A stretch of DNA of 64,000 nt. Origin: Panulirus ornatus. Its lineage: Eukaryota; Arthropoda; Malacostraca; Decapoda; Palinuridae. The stretch is taken from contig NC_092234.1 of the NCBI RefSeq assembly GCF_036320965.1, positions 39,062,505 to 39,126,504 on the forward strand, in the 5' to 3' direction. Positions 48,581 to 60,247 of the stretch are shown piece by piece. Positions within the stretch are counted from its first letter, which is position 1; every line of letters begins with the position of its first letter. Made by a program: the position numbers and the translations under genes. Under the pieces are notes generated by a model, which was not told the origin of the DNA, made no database searches, and saw only the letters and a program-made list of their open reading frames with translations.

Positions 48581-48699
48581 CAGCACAAGAGATGGGGCCT
48601 CACGGATGTAGAACAACCTCCCTGTATGGTAGAAGTAAATAGTTACAAGATATTACACAAAATAAATTGGGTTTTGTCTCAGCCATCAACATGGCCAGG

Positions 48700-48860
48700 T
48701 CATGGCAGGTCAGGGCACCTCAGGTCAGGTCAGGTCAGGTCAGGGCAGGGCAGGGCAATTAGGTCAGGTCAGGTCAAGTCAGGTCTGGGCAGGTCAGGTC
48801 AGGTCTGGACAGGTCAGGTCAGGTCAAGTAAGATTAGGGCAGGGCAGGTCAGGGTAGGGT
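48700..48860. repeat. (AGGTC)n-like tract, unit 1
   Basis: CAGGT pentamers with GGGCA and CTGGACA interruptions. Confidence 0.92.
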
Positions 48861-48957
48861 GATCACCTTGATCCTGAGCGTTCATCAGCTTCCTCTCATT
48901 AATGATTAGCAATGTTTTGGCATGGTACCCGACATGATCATATTCTGATCAGCAAGG

Positions 48958-50218
48958 GGCCAGGTAGGTACTGCTACGTACAGCCAGGGGGCCAGGTAAG
49001 CAGTGCTACGTACAGCCAGGGGGCCAGGTAGGCACTGCTACGTACAGCCAGGGGGCCAGGTAAGCAGTGCTACGTACAGCCAGGGGGCCAGGTAGGCACT
49101 GCTACGTACAGCCAGGGGGCCAGGTAAGCAGTGCTACGTACAGCCAGGGGGCCAGGTGGGTACTGCTACGTACAGCCAGGGGGCCAGGTAGGCACTGCTA
49201 CGTACAGCCAGGGGGCCAGGTAAGCAGTGCTACGTACGGCCAGGGGGCCAGGTAGGCACTGCTACGTACAGCCAGGGGGCCAGGTAGGCACTGCTACGTA
49301 CAGCCAGGGGGCCAGGTAAGCAGTGCTACGTACAGCCAGGGGGCCAGGTAGGCACTGCTACGTACAGCCAGGGGGCCAGGTAAGCAGTGCTACGTACAGC
49401 CAGGGGGCCACGTAGGCACTGCTACGTACAGCCAGGGGGCCAGGTAGGCACTGCTACGTACAGCCAAGGGGCCACGTAGGTACTGCTACGTACAGCCAGG
49501 GGGCCAGGTAAGCAGTGCTACGTACAGCCAGGGGGCCAGGTAGGTACTGCTACGTACAGCCAGGGGGCCAGGTAGGTACTGCTACGTACAGCCAGGGGGC
49601 CAGGTAGGCACTGCTACGTACAGCCAGGGGGACAGGTAAGGCAGTGCTACGTACAGCCAGGGGGCCAAGGTAGGCACTGCTACGTACAGCCAGGGGGCCA
49701 GGTAGGTACTGCTACGTACAGCCAGGGGGCCAGGTAGGCACTGCTACGTACAGCCAGGGGGCCAGGTAAGCAGTGCTACGTACAGTCAGGGGGCCAGGTA
49801 AGCAGTGCTACGTACAGCCAGGGGGCCAGGTAGGCAGTGCTACGTACAGCCAGGGGGCCAGGTAGGTACTGCTACGTACAGCCAGGGGGCCAGGTAGGCA
49901 CTGCTACGTACAGCCAGGGGGCCAGGTAAGCATGCTACGTACAGCCAGGGGGCCAAGTAAGCAGTGCTACTACGCCAGGGCCAGGTAAGCAGTCTACGTA
50001 CAGCCAGGGGGCCAGATAGGCGATGCTGACGTACACCAGTGGCAGGTAAGCAGTGCTACCGATCAGGGGCAGGCCAGGGCCGTAAGCAGTGCTACGTACA
50101 GCCAGGGGGCCAGGTAAGCAGTGCTACGTACAACCAGGGGGCCAGGTAAGCAGTGCTACGTACAGCCAGGGGGCAGGTAAGCAGTGCTACGTACAGCCAG
50201 GGGGCCAAGTAAGCAGTG
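48958..50218. repeat. 32-bp minisatellite, unit 1
   Basis: About 40 units with GCTACGTACAGCCAGGGGGC followed by CAGGTAAGCAGT, CAGGTAGGCACT or CAGGTAGGTACT. CAGGTAAG is a perfect match to the core 5' splice-donor consensus. Units at 49925-50090 lose bases in many places. Confidence 0.97.
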
Positions 50219-50371
50219 TTACGGACCACGTAACAGCAGCTAGTGTATGCTGGGGCCGTTCAGATCTGGCGATGGGGAGTAACATGATTATGGGCTTCAC
50301 ATCCTGATTGGTGGCGAGCAAATGAGATTAGACTGGACTATGGCTAGCAAATGAAGGGAGGAGGGTTTGGT
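50219..50371. other. Spacer, unit 1
   Basis: Single-copy spacer, apparently identical to 56163-56315 in unit 2. Confidence 0.8.
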
Positions 50372-51165
50372 GCTGGGGTGCGATGCTGGGGAGAGGGGTG
50401 CTGGGGTGTGCTGCTGGGGAGAGGGGTGCTGGAATGTGCTGCTGGGGAGAGGGGTGCTGGAATGTGCTGCTGGGGAGAGGGGTGTTGGAGTATGCTGCTG
50501 TTGAGAGGGGTGCTAGGGTGTGCCCCTGGGGAGAGGGGTGCTGGGGTGTGCTGCTGGAGGATAGGGGTGCTGGGGTGTGCTGCTGGGGAGAGGGGTGCTG
50601 GGATGTGCTGCTAGGGAGAGGGGTGTTGGAGTGTGCTGCTGGAGGATAGGGGTGCTGGGGTGTGCTGGTGGGGAGAGGGCTGCTGGGATGTGCTGCTGGG
50701 GAGAGGGGTGCTGGGATGTGCTGCTAGGGAGAGGGGTGTTGGAGTGTGCTGCTGGAGGATAGGGGTGCTGGGGTGTGCTGCTGGAGGATACGGGTGCTGG
50801 GGTGAGTGCTGGGGAGAGGGGTGCTGGGGTGTGCTGCTAGGGAGAGGGATGCTGGGGTGTGCTGCTGGAGGATAGGGGTGCTGGGGTGTGCTGGTGGGGA
50901 GAGGGCTGCTGGGATGTGCTGCTGGGGAGAGGGGTGCTGGGGTGTGCTGCTGGAGGATAGGGGTGCTGGGGTGTGCTGGTGGGGAGAGGGCTGCTGGGAT
51001 GTGCTGCTGGGGAGAGGGGTGCTGGGGTGTGCTGCTGGAGGATAGGGGTGCTGGGGTGTGCTGCTGGGGAGAGGGGTGCTGGGGTGTGCTGCTAGGGAGA
51101 GGGGTGTTGGAGTGTGCTGCTGGAGGATAGGGGTGCCAGGGTGCTCTGATGGGAAGAGAGGTATT
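50372..51165. repeat. 28/29-bp minisatellite type A, unit 1
   Basis: Units with CTGCTGGGGAGAGGGGTGCT or CTGCTGGAGGATAGGGGTGC alternate in short runs. Stop-free plus-strand frames are artefacts. Confidence 0.95.
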
Positions 51166-52415
51166 GGGATGTTCTGCTGGAGGGAGGTGTTCTGGGTTAT
51201 GCTGCTGGAGGGAGGTGTTCTGGGTTATGCTGCTGGAGAGAGGTGTTCTGGGTTATGCTGCTGGAGGGAGGTGTTCTGGGTTATGCTGCTGGAGGGAGGT
51301 GTTCTGGGTTATGCTGCTGGAGGGAGGTGTTCTGGGTTATGCTGCTGGAGGGAGGTGTTCTGGGTTATGCTGCTGGAGGGAGGTGTTCTGGGTTATGCTG
51401 CTGGAGGGAGGTGTTCTGGGGTATGCTGCTGGAGGGAGGTGTTCTGGGTTATGCTGCTGGAGGGAGGTGTTCTGGGTTATGCTGCTGGAGGGAGGTGTTC
51501 TGGGTTATGCTGCTGGAGGAAGGTGTTCTGGGTTATGCTGCTGGAGGGAGGTGTTCTGGGGTATGCTGCTGGAGGGAGGTGTTCTGGGTTATGCTGCTGG
51601 AGGGAGGTGTTCTGGGTTATGCTGCTGGAGGGAAGGTGTTCTGGGTTATGCTGCTGGAGGGAGGTGTTCTGGGTATGCTGCTGGAGGGAGGTGTTCTGGG
51701 TTATGCTGCTGGAGGGAGGTGTTCTGGGTTATGCTGCTGGAGGGAGGTGTTCTGGGTTATGCTGCTGGAGGGAGGTGTTCTGGGTTATGCTGCTGGAGGG
51801 AGGTGTTCTGGGTTATGCTGCTGGAGGGAGGTGTTCTGGGTTATGCTGCTGGAGGGAGGTGTTCTGGGTTATGCTGCTGGAGGGAGGTGTTCTGGGTTAT
51901 GCTGCTGGAGGAAGGTGTTCTGGGTTATGCTGCTGGAGGGAGGTGTTCTGGGGTATGCTGCTGGAGGGAGGTGTTCTGGGTTATGCTGCTGGAGAGAGGT
52001 GTTCTGGGTTATGCTGCTGGAGGGAGGTGTTCTGGGTTATGCTGCTGGAGGGAGGTGTTCTGGGTTATGCTGCTGGAGGGAGGTGTTCTGGGTTATGCTG
52101 CTGGAGGGAGGTGTTCTGGGTTATGCTGCTGGAGGGAGGTGTTCTGGTTATGCTGCTGGAGGGAGGTGTTCTGGGTTATGCTGCTGGAGGGAGGTGTTCT
52201 GGGTTATGCTGCTGGAGGGAGGTGTTCTGGGTTATGCTGCTGGAGGGAGGTGTTCTGGGTTATGCTGCTGGAGGGAGGTGTTCTGGGTTATGCTGCTGGA
52301 GGGAGGTGTTCTGGGTTATGCTGCTGGAGGGAGGTGTTCTGGGTTATGCTGCTGGAGGAAGGTGTTCTGGGTTATGCTGCTGGAGGGAGGTGTTCTGGGG
52401 TATGCTGCTGGAGAG
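51166..52415. repeat. 28-bp minisatellite type B, unit 1
   Basis: About 45 highly uniform units with GGAGGGAGGTGTTCTGGGTT, related to type A by the shared ATGCTGCTGGAG/GTGCTGCTGGAG part. All three plus-strand registers are open (495 codons at most) because the unit lacks stops. Confidence 0.97.
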
Positions 52416-53271
52416 AGGGGTGCTGAGACGTGCTGCTTGGGGAGAGGGGTGCTATCAGAGGGTGCCAGGTTCAGGGAGAAATATGCTGGAGAGGGGTAGT
52501 GGGGAGAAGGATATAAGGGAGGAAGGTAATGGAGAGGGAAGCTGAGGAAGATGGTGGGTGGATGAGTGGTGGGAGAGAATTCCTCGGGAAAGAGATGTTG
52601 TGGTGGGGTGCTGGGGAGAGGGATCCTGGGGAGAGAGATGCTGAGGGAGGAGTGGAAGGTTTGCTAGGGAGAGGGATAATACAGGGAGCATGAATAATTT
52701 GAGGATGTTGCATAGGACTTGAGCATATAGACCACAGTGGACCAGCCCTGAGTATTCCAGTCCTCACTGGACCGCTACTGAGTATTCTGGACCGCGCTGA
52801 ACCGCTCCTGAATATAACAGGCCTCGCTGAACCGGTCCTCGCTGGACCAGCTTTGGGTAATTTAGGCCTTGCTGGACCGGTCCTGAGTCTTCCAGGACTT
52901 GCTGGACCGGGTCTGAGGCAGTGGGGGTTTAGTACATAAAGATGGTCCATCCAGCAGACTGGACCAAGAATCTAAATAGGCCATCCCAAAAGGGCCACCT
53001 CAAGAGGGCCACCTCAATAGGGCCATCTCAAGAGGGCCACCTCAAGAAGGCCATCTCAAGAGGGTCAAATTCTAGAAGTTTTCAGCCATGGATGGCGATT
53101 GCGTTACCTCTTAAACTCCGACACATGGCCGCTCCTCCCCCATAAACCGGGGGAGAGCGGGCGTTCTCTCCCCCCGGAGAGGCCGGCAGATCCACCAGTG
53201 AGAACGACAGACTTAAACGCTCTCATTCTGCCTCGTCTGAAGCGACGGTGCAACACACCACTTGCCTGGTT
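52416..53271. other. Spacer with degenerate repeats, unit 1
   Basis: Diverged GCTGGACCGGTCCTGAGT-like repeats (about 52730-52920), a 15-bp AGGGCCACCTCAAGA repeat (about 52988-53065), then unique GC-rich sequence. No gene recognised. Nearly identical to 58243-59115. Confidence 0.8.
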
Positions 53272-54228
53272 GTCTGGTGTTGTGGTATGTCTGGTGTTGT
53301 GGTAGGTCTGGTGTTGTGGTATGTCTGGTGTTGTGGTATGGCTGGTGGTGTGGTATGTCTGGTGTTGTTGTAGGTCTGGTGTTGTGGTATGTCTGGTGTT
53401 GTGGTATGGCTGGTGGTGTGGTATGTCTGGTGTTGTGGTAGGTCTGGTGTTGTGGTAGGTCTGGTGTTGTGGTAGGTCTGGTGTTGTGGTATGTCTGGTG
53501 TTGTGGTATGTCTGGTGTTGTGGTAGGTCTGGTGTTGTGGTAGGTCTGGTGTTGTGGTAGGTCTGGTGTTGTGGTAGGTCTGGTGGTGTGGTATGTCTGA
53601 TGGTGTGGTATGTCTGGTGTTGTTGTAGGTCTGGTGTTGTGGTAGGTCTGGTGTTGTTGTAGGTCTGGTGTTGTGGTAGGTCTGGTGTTGTGGTATGTCT
53701 GGTGTTGTTGTAGGTCTGGTGTTGTGGTATGTCTGGTGTTGTTGTAGGTCTGGTGTTGTGGTAGGTCTGGTGTTGTTGTAGGTCTGGTGTTGTGGTAGGT
53801 CTGGTGTTGTGGTAGGTCTGGTGTTGTGGTAGGTCTGGTGTTGTGGTAGGTCTGGTGTTGTTGTAAGTCTGGTGTTGTGGTAGGTCTGGTGTTGTGGTAG
53901 GTCCGGTGTTGTAGGTCTGGTGTTGTTGTAGGTCTGGTGTTGTGGTATGCCTGGTGGTGTAGTATATCTGGTGCTGTGGTATGTCTGATGGTGTGGTATG
54001 TCTGGTGTTGTTGTAGGTCTGGTGTTGTGGTAGGTCTGGTGTTGTGGTAGGTCTGGTGTTGTGGTAGGTCTGGTGTTGTTGTAGGTCTGGTGTTGTGGTA
54101 GGTCTGGTGTTGTGGTAGGTCTGGTGTTGTGGTAGGTCTGGTGTTGTGGTAGGTCTGGTGTTGTTGTAGGTCTGGTGTTGTGGTAGGTCTGGTGTTGTGG
54201 TAGGTCTGGTGTTGTGGTAGGTCTGCAC
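53272..54228. repeat. 17-bp minisatellite, unit 1
   Basis: About 56 units of TCTGGTGTTGTGGTAGG and variants. The minus strand is open across it in two registers (401 codons), an artefact. Confidence 0.96.
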
Positions 54229-54599
54229 AACAGTCGTCTGTACACCAACACGGATAGTTATACCCTCACCAGTCACCATCATAACATCCACTCTTCCCTC
54301 CTCTTCCACAACTATGATGTGATATTACCTTTCACAATCCTCTCGTTGTGTCCTCTATTTATTTCAAAAACTTGATTATCAGTTTTATACGGAAATCCAA
54401 AGGTTTGAAGTAAGTCTTCCCTACATTTCTCCTTCTAGACAGTGAGCAAATTCATCTTTTTTTTTTTTTTACAGCACAAGAGATGGGGCCTCACGGATGT
54501 AGAACAACCTCCCTGTATGGTAGAAGTAAATAGTTACAAGATATTACACAAAATAAATTGGGTTTTGTCTCCGCCATCAACATGGCCAGGTCATGGCAG

Positions 54600-54805
54600 G
54601 TCAGGGCACCTCAGGTCAGGTCAGGTCAGGGCAGGGCAGGGCAATTAGGTCAGGTCAGGTCAAGTCAGGTCTGGGCAGGTCAGGTCAGGTCAGGTCTGGA
54701 CAGGTCAGGTCAGGTCAAGTAAGATTAGGGCAGGTCAGGTCAGGTCTGGACAGGTCAGGTCAGGTCAAGTAAGATTAGGGCAGGGCAGGTCAGGGTAGGG
54801 TGATC
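54600..54805. repeat. (AGGTC)n-like tract, unit 2
   Basis: As in unit 1 but with a repeated block (TCTGGACAGGTCAGGTCAGG) present one extra time. Confidence 0.92.
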
Positions 54806-54894
54806 ACCTTGATCCTGAGCGTTCATCAGCTTCCTCTCATTAATGATTAGCAATGTTTTGGCATGGTACCCGACATGATCATATTCTGATCAGC

Positions 54895-56162
54895 AGGGGG
54901 CCAGGTAGGCACTGCTACGTACAGCCAGGGGGCCAGGTAAGCAGTGCTACGTACAGCCAGGGGGCCAGGTAGGTACTGCTACGTACAGCCAGGGGGCCAG
55001 GTAGGCACTGCTACGTACAGCCAGGGGGCCAGGTAAGCAGTGCTACGTACAGCCAGGGGGCCAGGTAAGCAGTGCTACGTACAGCCAGGGGGCCAGGTAA
55101 GCAGTGCTACGTACAGCCAGGGGGCCAGGTAGGTACTGCTACGTACAGCCAGGGGGCCAGGTAAGCAGTGCTACGTACAGCCAGGGGGCCAGGTAGGCAC
55201 TGCTACGTACAGCCAGGGGGCCAGGTAGGCACTGCTACGTACAGCCAGGGGGCCAGGTAAGCAGTGCTACGTACAGCCAGGGGGCCAGGTAGGCACTGCT
55301 ACGTACAGCCAGGGGGCCAGGTAAGCAGTGCTACGTACAGCCAGGGGGCCAAGTAGGTACTGCTACGTACAGCCAGGGGGCCAGGTAAGCAGTGCTACGT
55401 ACAGCCAGGGGGCCAGGTAGGCACTGCTACGTACAGCCAGGGGGCCAGGTAAGCAGTGCTACGTACAGCCAGGGGGCCAGGTAGGCACTGCTACGTACAG
55501 CCAGGGGGCCAGGTAGGCACTGCTACGTACAGCCAGGGGGCCAGGTAAGCAGTGCTACGTACAGCCAGGGGGCCAGGTAGGCACTGCTACGTACAGCCAG
55601 GGGGCCAGGTAGGCACTGCTACGTACAGCCAGGGGGCCAGGTAAGCAGTGCTACGTAAAGCCAGGGGGCCAGGTAGGCACTGCTACGTACAGCCAGGGGG
55701 CCAGGTAGGCACTGCTACGTACAGCCAGGGGGCCAGGTAAGCAGTGCTACGTACAGCCAGGGGGCCAGGTAGGCACTGCTACGTACAGCCAGGGGGCCAG
55801 GTAAGCAGTGCTACGTACAGCCAGGGGGCCAGGTAGGCACTGCTACGTACAGCCAGGGGGCCAGGTAGGCACTGCTACGTACAGCCAGGGGGCCAGGTAG
55901 GCACTGCTACGTACAGCCAGGGGGCCAGGTAAGCAGTGCTACGTACAGCCAGGGGGCCAGGTAAGCAGTGCTACGTACAACCAGGGGGCCAGGTAAGCAG
56001 TGCTACGTACAGCCAGGGGGCCAGGTAAGCAGTGCTACGTACAGCCAGGGGGCCAGGTAAGCAGTGCTACGTACAACCAGGGGGCCAGGTAAGCAGTGCT
56101 ACGTACAGCCAGGGGGCTAGGTAAGCAGTGTTACGTACAGCCAGGGGGCCAGGTAAGCAGTG
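54895..56162. repeat. 32-bp minisatellite, unit 2
   Basis: About 40 units, cleaner than in unit 1; CAGGTAAGC and CAGGTAGGC types alternate. Confidence 0.97.
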
Positions 56163-56315
56163 TTACGGACCACGTAACAGCAGCTAGTGTATGCTGGGGC
56201 CGTTCAGATCTGGCGATGGGGAGTAACATGATTATGGGCTTCACATCCTGATTGGTGGCGAGCAAATGAGATTAGACTGGACTATGGCTAGCAAATGAAG
56301 GGAGGAGGGTTTGGT

Positions 56316-56879
56316 GCTGGGGTGCGATGCTGGGGAGAGGGGTGCTGGGGTGTGCTGCTAGGGAGAGGGGTGCTGTTATGTGCTGCTGGGGAGAGGGGTG
56401 CTGGAATGTGCTGCTGGGGAGAGGGGTGTTGGAGTATGCTGCTGTTGAGAGGGGTGCTAGGGTGTGCCCCTGGGGAGAGGGGTGCTGGGATGTGCTGCTA
56501 GGGAGAGGGGTGCTGGGGTGTGCTGCTGGAGGATACGGGTGCTGGGGTGAGTGCTGGGGAGAGGGGTGCTGGGGTGTGCTGCTAGGGAGAGGGATGCTGG
56601 GGTGTGCTGCTGGAGGATAGGGGTGCTGGGGTGTGCTGGTGGGGAGAGGGCTGCTGGGATGTGCTGCTGGGGAGAGGGGTGCTGGGGTGTGCTGCTGGAG
56701 GATAGGGGTGCTGGGGTGTGCTGCTGGGGAGAGGGGTGCTGGGGTGTGCTGCTAGGGAGAGGGGTGTTGGAGTGTGCTGCTGGAGGATAGGGGTGCTGGG
56801 GTGTGCTGCTGGGGAGAGGGGTGTTGGAGTGTGCTGCTGGAGGATAGGGGTGCCAGGGTGCTCTGTTGGGAAGAGAGGT
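56316..56879. repeat. 28/29-bp minisatellite type A, unit 2
   Basis: Same two unit types as unit 1, fewer copies. Confidence 0.95.
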
Positions 56880-58242
56880 ATTGGGATGTTCTGCTGGAGG
56901 GAGGTGTTCTGGGTTATGCTGCTGGAGGGAGGTGTTCTGGGTTATGCTGCTGGAGGGAGGTGTTCTGGGTTATGCTGCTGGAGGGAGGTGTTCTGGGTTA
57001 TGCTGCTGGAGGGAGGTGTTCTGGGTTATGCTGCTGGAGGGAGGTGTTCTGGGTTATGCTGCTGGAGGGAGGTGTTCTGGGTTATGCTGCTGGAGGGAGG
57101 TGTTCTGGGTTATGCTGCTGGAGGGAGGTGTTCTGGGTTATGCTGCTGGAGGGAGGTGTTCTGGGTTATGCTGCTGGAGGAGGTGTTCTGGGTTATGCTG
57201 CTGGAGGGAGGTGTTCTGGGTTATGCTGCTGGAGGGAGGTGTTCTGGGGTATGCTGCTGGAGGGAGGTGTTCTGGGTTATGCTGCTGGAGGGAGGTGTTC
57301 TGGGTTATGCTGCTGGAGGGAGGTGTTCTGGGTTATGCTGCTGGAGGAAGGTGTTCTGGGTTATGCTGCTGGAGGGAGGTGTTCTGGGGTATGCTGCTGG
57401 TTCTGGAGGGAGGTGTTCTGGGTTATGCTGCTGGAGGGAGGTGTTCTGGGTTATGCTGCTGGAGGGAGGTGTTCTGGGTTATGCTGCTGGAGGGAGGTGT
57501 TCTGGGTTATGCTGCTGGAGGGAGGTGTTCTGGGTTATGCTGCTGGAGGGAGGTGTTCTGGGTTATGCTGCTGGAGGGAGGTGTTCTGGGTTATGCTGCT
57601 GGAGGAAGGTGTTCTGGGTTATGCTGCTGGAGGGAGGTGTTCTGGGTTATGCTGCTGGAGGGAGGTGTTCTGGGTTATGCTGCTGGAGGGAGGTGTTCTG
57701 GGTTATGCTGCTGGAGGGAGGTGTTCTGGGTTATGCTGCTGGAGGAAGGTGTTCTGGGTTATGCTGCTGGAGGAGGTGTTCTGGGGTATGCTGCTGGAGG
57801 GAGGTGTTCTGGGTTATGCTGCTGGAGGGAGGTGTTCTGGGTTATGCTGCTGGAGGGAGGTGTTCTGGTTATGCTGCTGGAGGGAGGTGTTCTGGGTTAT
57901 GCTGCTGGAGGGAGGTGTTCTGGGTTATGCTGCTGGAGGGAGGTGTTCTGGGTTATGCTGCTGGAGGGAGGTGTTCTGGGTTATGCTGCTGGAGGGAGGT
58001 GTTCTGGGTTATGCTGCTGGAGGGAGGTGTCTGGGTTATGCTGCTGGAGGGAGGTGTTCTGGGTTATGCTGCTGGAGGGAGGTGTTCTGGGTTATGCTGC
58101 TGGAGGAGGTGTTCTGGGTTATGCTGCTGGAGGGAGGTGTTCTGGGTTATGCTGCTGGAGGGAGGTGTTCTGGGTTATGCTGCTGGAGGAAGGTGTTCTG
58201 GGTTATGCTGCTGGAGGGAGGTGTTCTGGGGTATGCTGCTGG
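56880..58242. repeat. 28-bp minisatellite type B, unit 2
   Basis: About 48 units, with a few 27-base units and one with a TTCTGG insertion near 57400. Confidence 0.97.
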
Positions 58243-59115
58243 AGAGAGGGGTGCTGAGACGTGCTGCTTGGGGAGAGGGGTGCTATCAGAGGGTGCCAGG
58301 TTCAGGGAGAAATATGCTGGAGAGGGGTAGTGGGGAGAAGGATATAAGGGAGGAAGGTAATGGAGAGGGAAGCTGAGGAAGATGGTGGGTGGATGAGTGG
58401 TGGGAGAGAATTCCTCGGGAAAGAGATGTTGTGGTGGGGTGCTGGGGAGAGGGATGCCTGGGGAGAGAGATGCTGAGGGAGGAGTGGAAGGTTTGCTAGG
58501 GAGAGGGATAATACAGGGAGCATGAATAATTTGAGGATGTTGCATAGGACTTGAGCATATAGACCACAGTGGACCAGCCCTGAGTATTCCAGTCCTCACT
58601 GGACCGCTACTGAGTATTCTGGACCGCGCTGAACCGCTCCTGAATATAACAGGCCTCGCTGAACCGGTCCTCGCTGGACCAGCTTTGGGTAATTTAGGCC
58701 TTGCTGGACCGGTCCTGAGTCTTCCAGGACTTGCTGGACCGGGTCTGAGGCAGTGGGGGTTTAGTACATAAAGATGGTCCATCCAGCAGACTGGACCAAG
58801 AATCTAAATAGGCCATCCCAAAAGGGCCACCTCAAGAGGGCCACCTCAAGAGGGCCACCTCAATAGGGCCATCTCAAGAGGGCCACCTCAAGAAGGCCAT
58901 CTCAAGAGGGTCAAATTCTAGAAGTTTTCAGCCATGGATGGCGATTGCGTTACCTCTTAAACTCCGACACATGGCCGCTCCTCCCCCATAAACCGGGGGA
59001 GAGCGGGCGTTCTCTCCCCCCGGAGAGGCCGGCAGATCCACCAGTGAGAACGACAGACTTAAACGCTCTCATTCTGCCTCGTCTGAAGCGACGGTGCAAC
59101 ACACCACTTGCCTGG
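58243..59115. other. Spacer with degenerate repeats, unit 2
   Basis: Counterpart of 52416-53271 with an extra 15-bp AGGGCCACCTCAAGA unit and a one-base insertion near 58456. Confidence 0.8.
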
Positions 59116-60000
59116 TTGTCTGGTGTTGTGGTATGTCTGGTGTTGTGGTAGGTCTGGTGTTGTGGTATGTCTGGTGGTGTGGTATGTCTGATGGTGTGGT
59201 ATGTCTGGTGTTGTTGTAGGTCTGGTGTTGTTGTAGGTCTGGTGTTGTGGTAGGTCTGGTGTTGTGGTAGGTCTGGTGTTGTGGTAGGTCTGGTGTTGTG
59301 GTAGGTCTGGTGTTGTTGTAAGTCTGGTGTTGTGGTAGGTCTGGTGTTGTGGTAGGTCCGGTGTTGTAGGTCTGGTGTTGTTGTAGGTCTGGTGTTGTGG
59401 TATGCCTGGTGGTGTAGTATATCTGGTGCTGTGGTATGTCTGATGGTGTGGTATGTCTGGTGTTGTTGTAGGTCTGGTGTTGTGGTAGGTCTGGTGTTGT
59501 GGTAGGTCTGGTGTTGTGGTAGGTCTGGTGTTGTGGTAGGTCTGGTGTTGTGGTAGGTCTGGTGTTGTTGTAAGTCTGGTGTTGTGGTAGGTCTGGTGTT
59601 GTGGTAGGTCCGGTGTTGTAGGTCTGGTGTTGTTGTAGGTCTGGTGTTGTGGTATGCCTGGTGGTGTAGTATATCTGGTGCTGTGGTATGTCTGATGGTG
59701 TGGTATGTCTGGTGTTGTTGTAGGTCTGGTGTTGTGGTAGGTCTGGTGTTGTGGTAGGTCTGGTGTTGTGGTAGGTCTGGTGTTGTTGTAGGTCTGGTGT
59801 TGTGGTAGGTCTGGTGTTGTGGTAGGTCTGGTGTTGTTGTAGGTCTGGTGTTGTGGTAGGTCTGGTGTTGTGGTAGGTCTGGTGTTGTGGTAGGTCTGGT
59901 GTTGTGGTAGGTCTGGTGTTGTTGTAGGTCTGGTGTTGTGGTAGGTCTGGTGTTGTGGTAGGTCTGGTGTTGTGGTAGGTCTGGTGTTGTGGTAGGTCTG
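59116..60000. repeat. 17-bp minisatellite, unit 2
   Basis: About 52 units. A block of about 252 bases containing the rare TATGCCTGGTGGTGTAGTA variant occurs twice (variant at 59401 and 59653), whereas unit 1 has it once. Confidence 0.95.
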
Positions 60001-60247
60001 CACAACAGTCGTCTGTACACCAACACGGAGGGTAGTTATACCCTCACCAGTCACCATCATAACATCCACTCTTCCCTCCTCTTCCACAACTATGATGTGA
60101 TATTACCTTTCACAATCCTCTCGTTGTGTCCTCTATTTATTTCAAAAACTTGATTATCAGTTTTATACGGAAATCCAAAGGTTTGAAGTAAGTCTCCCCT
60201 ACATTTCTCCTTCTAGACAGTGAGCAAATTCATCTTTTTTTTTTTTT

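Larger units (their letters stand above)
48580..54470. repeat. 5.9-kb tandem duplication, unit 1
   Basis: Starts at ACAGCACAAGAGATGGGG and ends in a T run. Contains, in order, an AGGTC tract, a 32-bp array, two successive 28-bp arrays, a spacer and a 17-bp array. Unit 2 begins immediately after. The non-array spacers of the two units (about 1.4-1.5 kb in total) differ at only about half a dozen positions by eye. Confidence 0.95.
54471..60247. repeat. 5.9-kb tandem duplication, unit 2
   Basis: Direct repeat of unit 1, in the same order and orientation, about 5.78 kb. The arrays differ in length: type A is shorter (about 560 versus 794 bases), type B longer (about 1.36 versus 1.25 kb). One extra 15-bp unit lies in the spacer, and 3-bp and 1-bp indels occur elsewhere. 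Confidence 0.95.

Noticed and set aside
51058..52545. 495-codon plus-strand open frame (and parallel frames; same at 56718-58376)
   Set aside because: It is a 28-bp minisatellite open in all three registers because the unit has no stop. No domain, and length varies with array copy number between the two duplicated units.
53104..54309. 401-codon minus-strand frame rich in Thr, Gln, Asn
   Set aside because: 17-bp minisatellite artefact; two registers are open and the duplicate has a different length.
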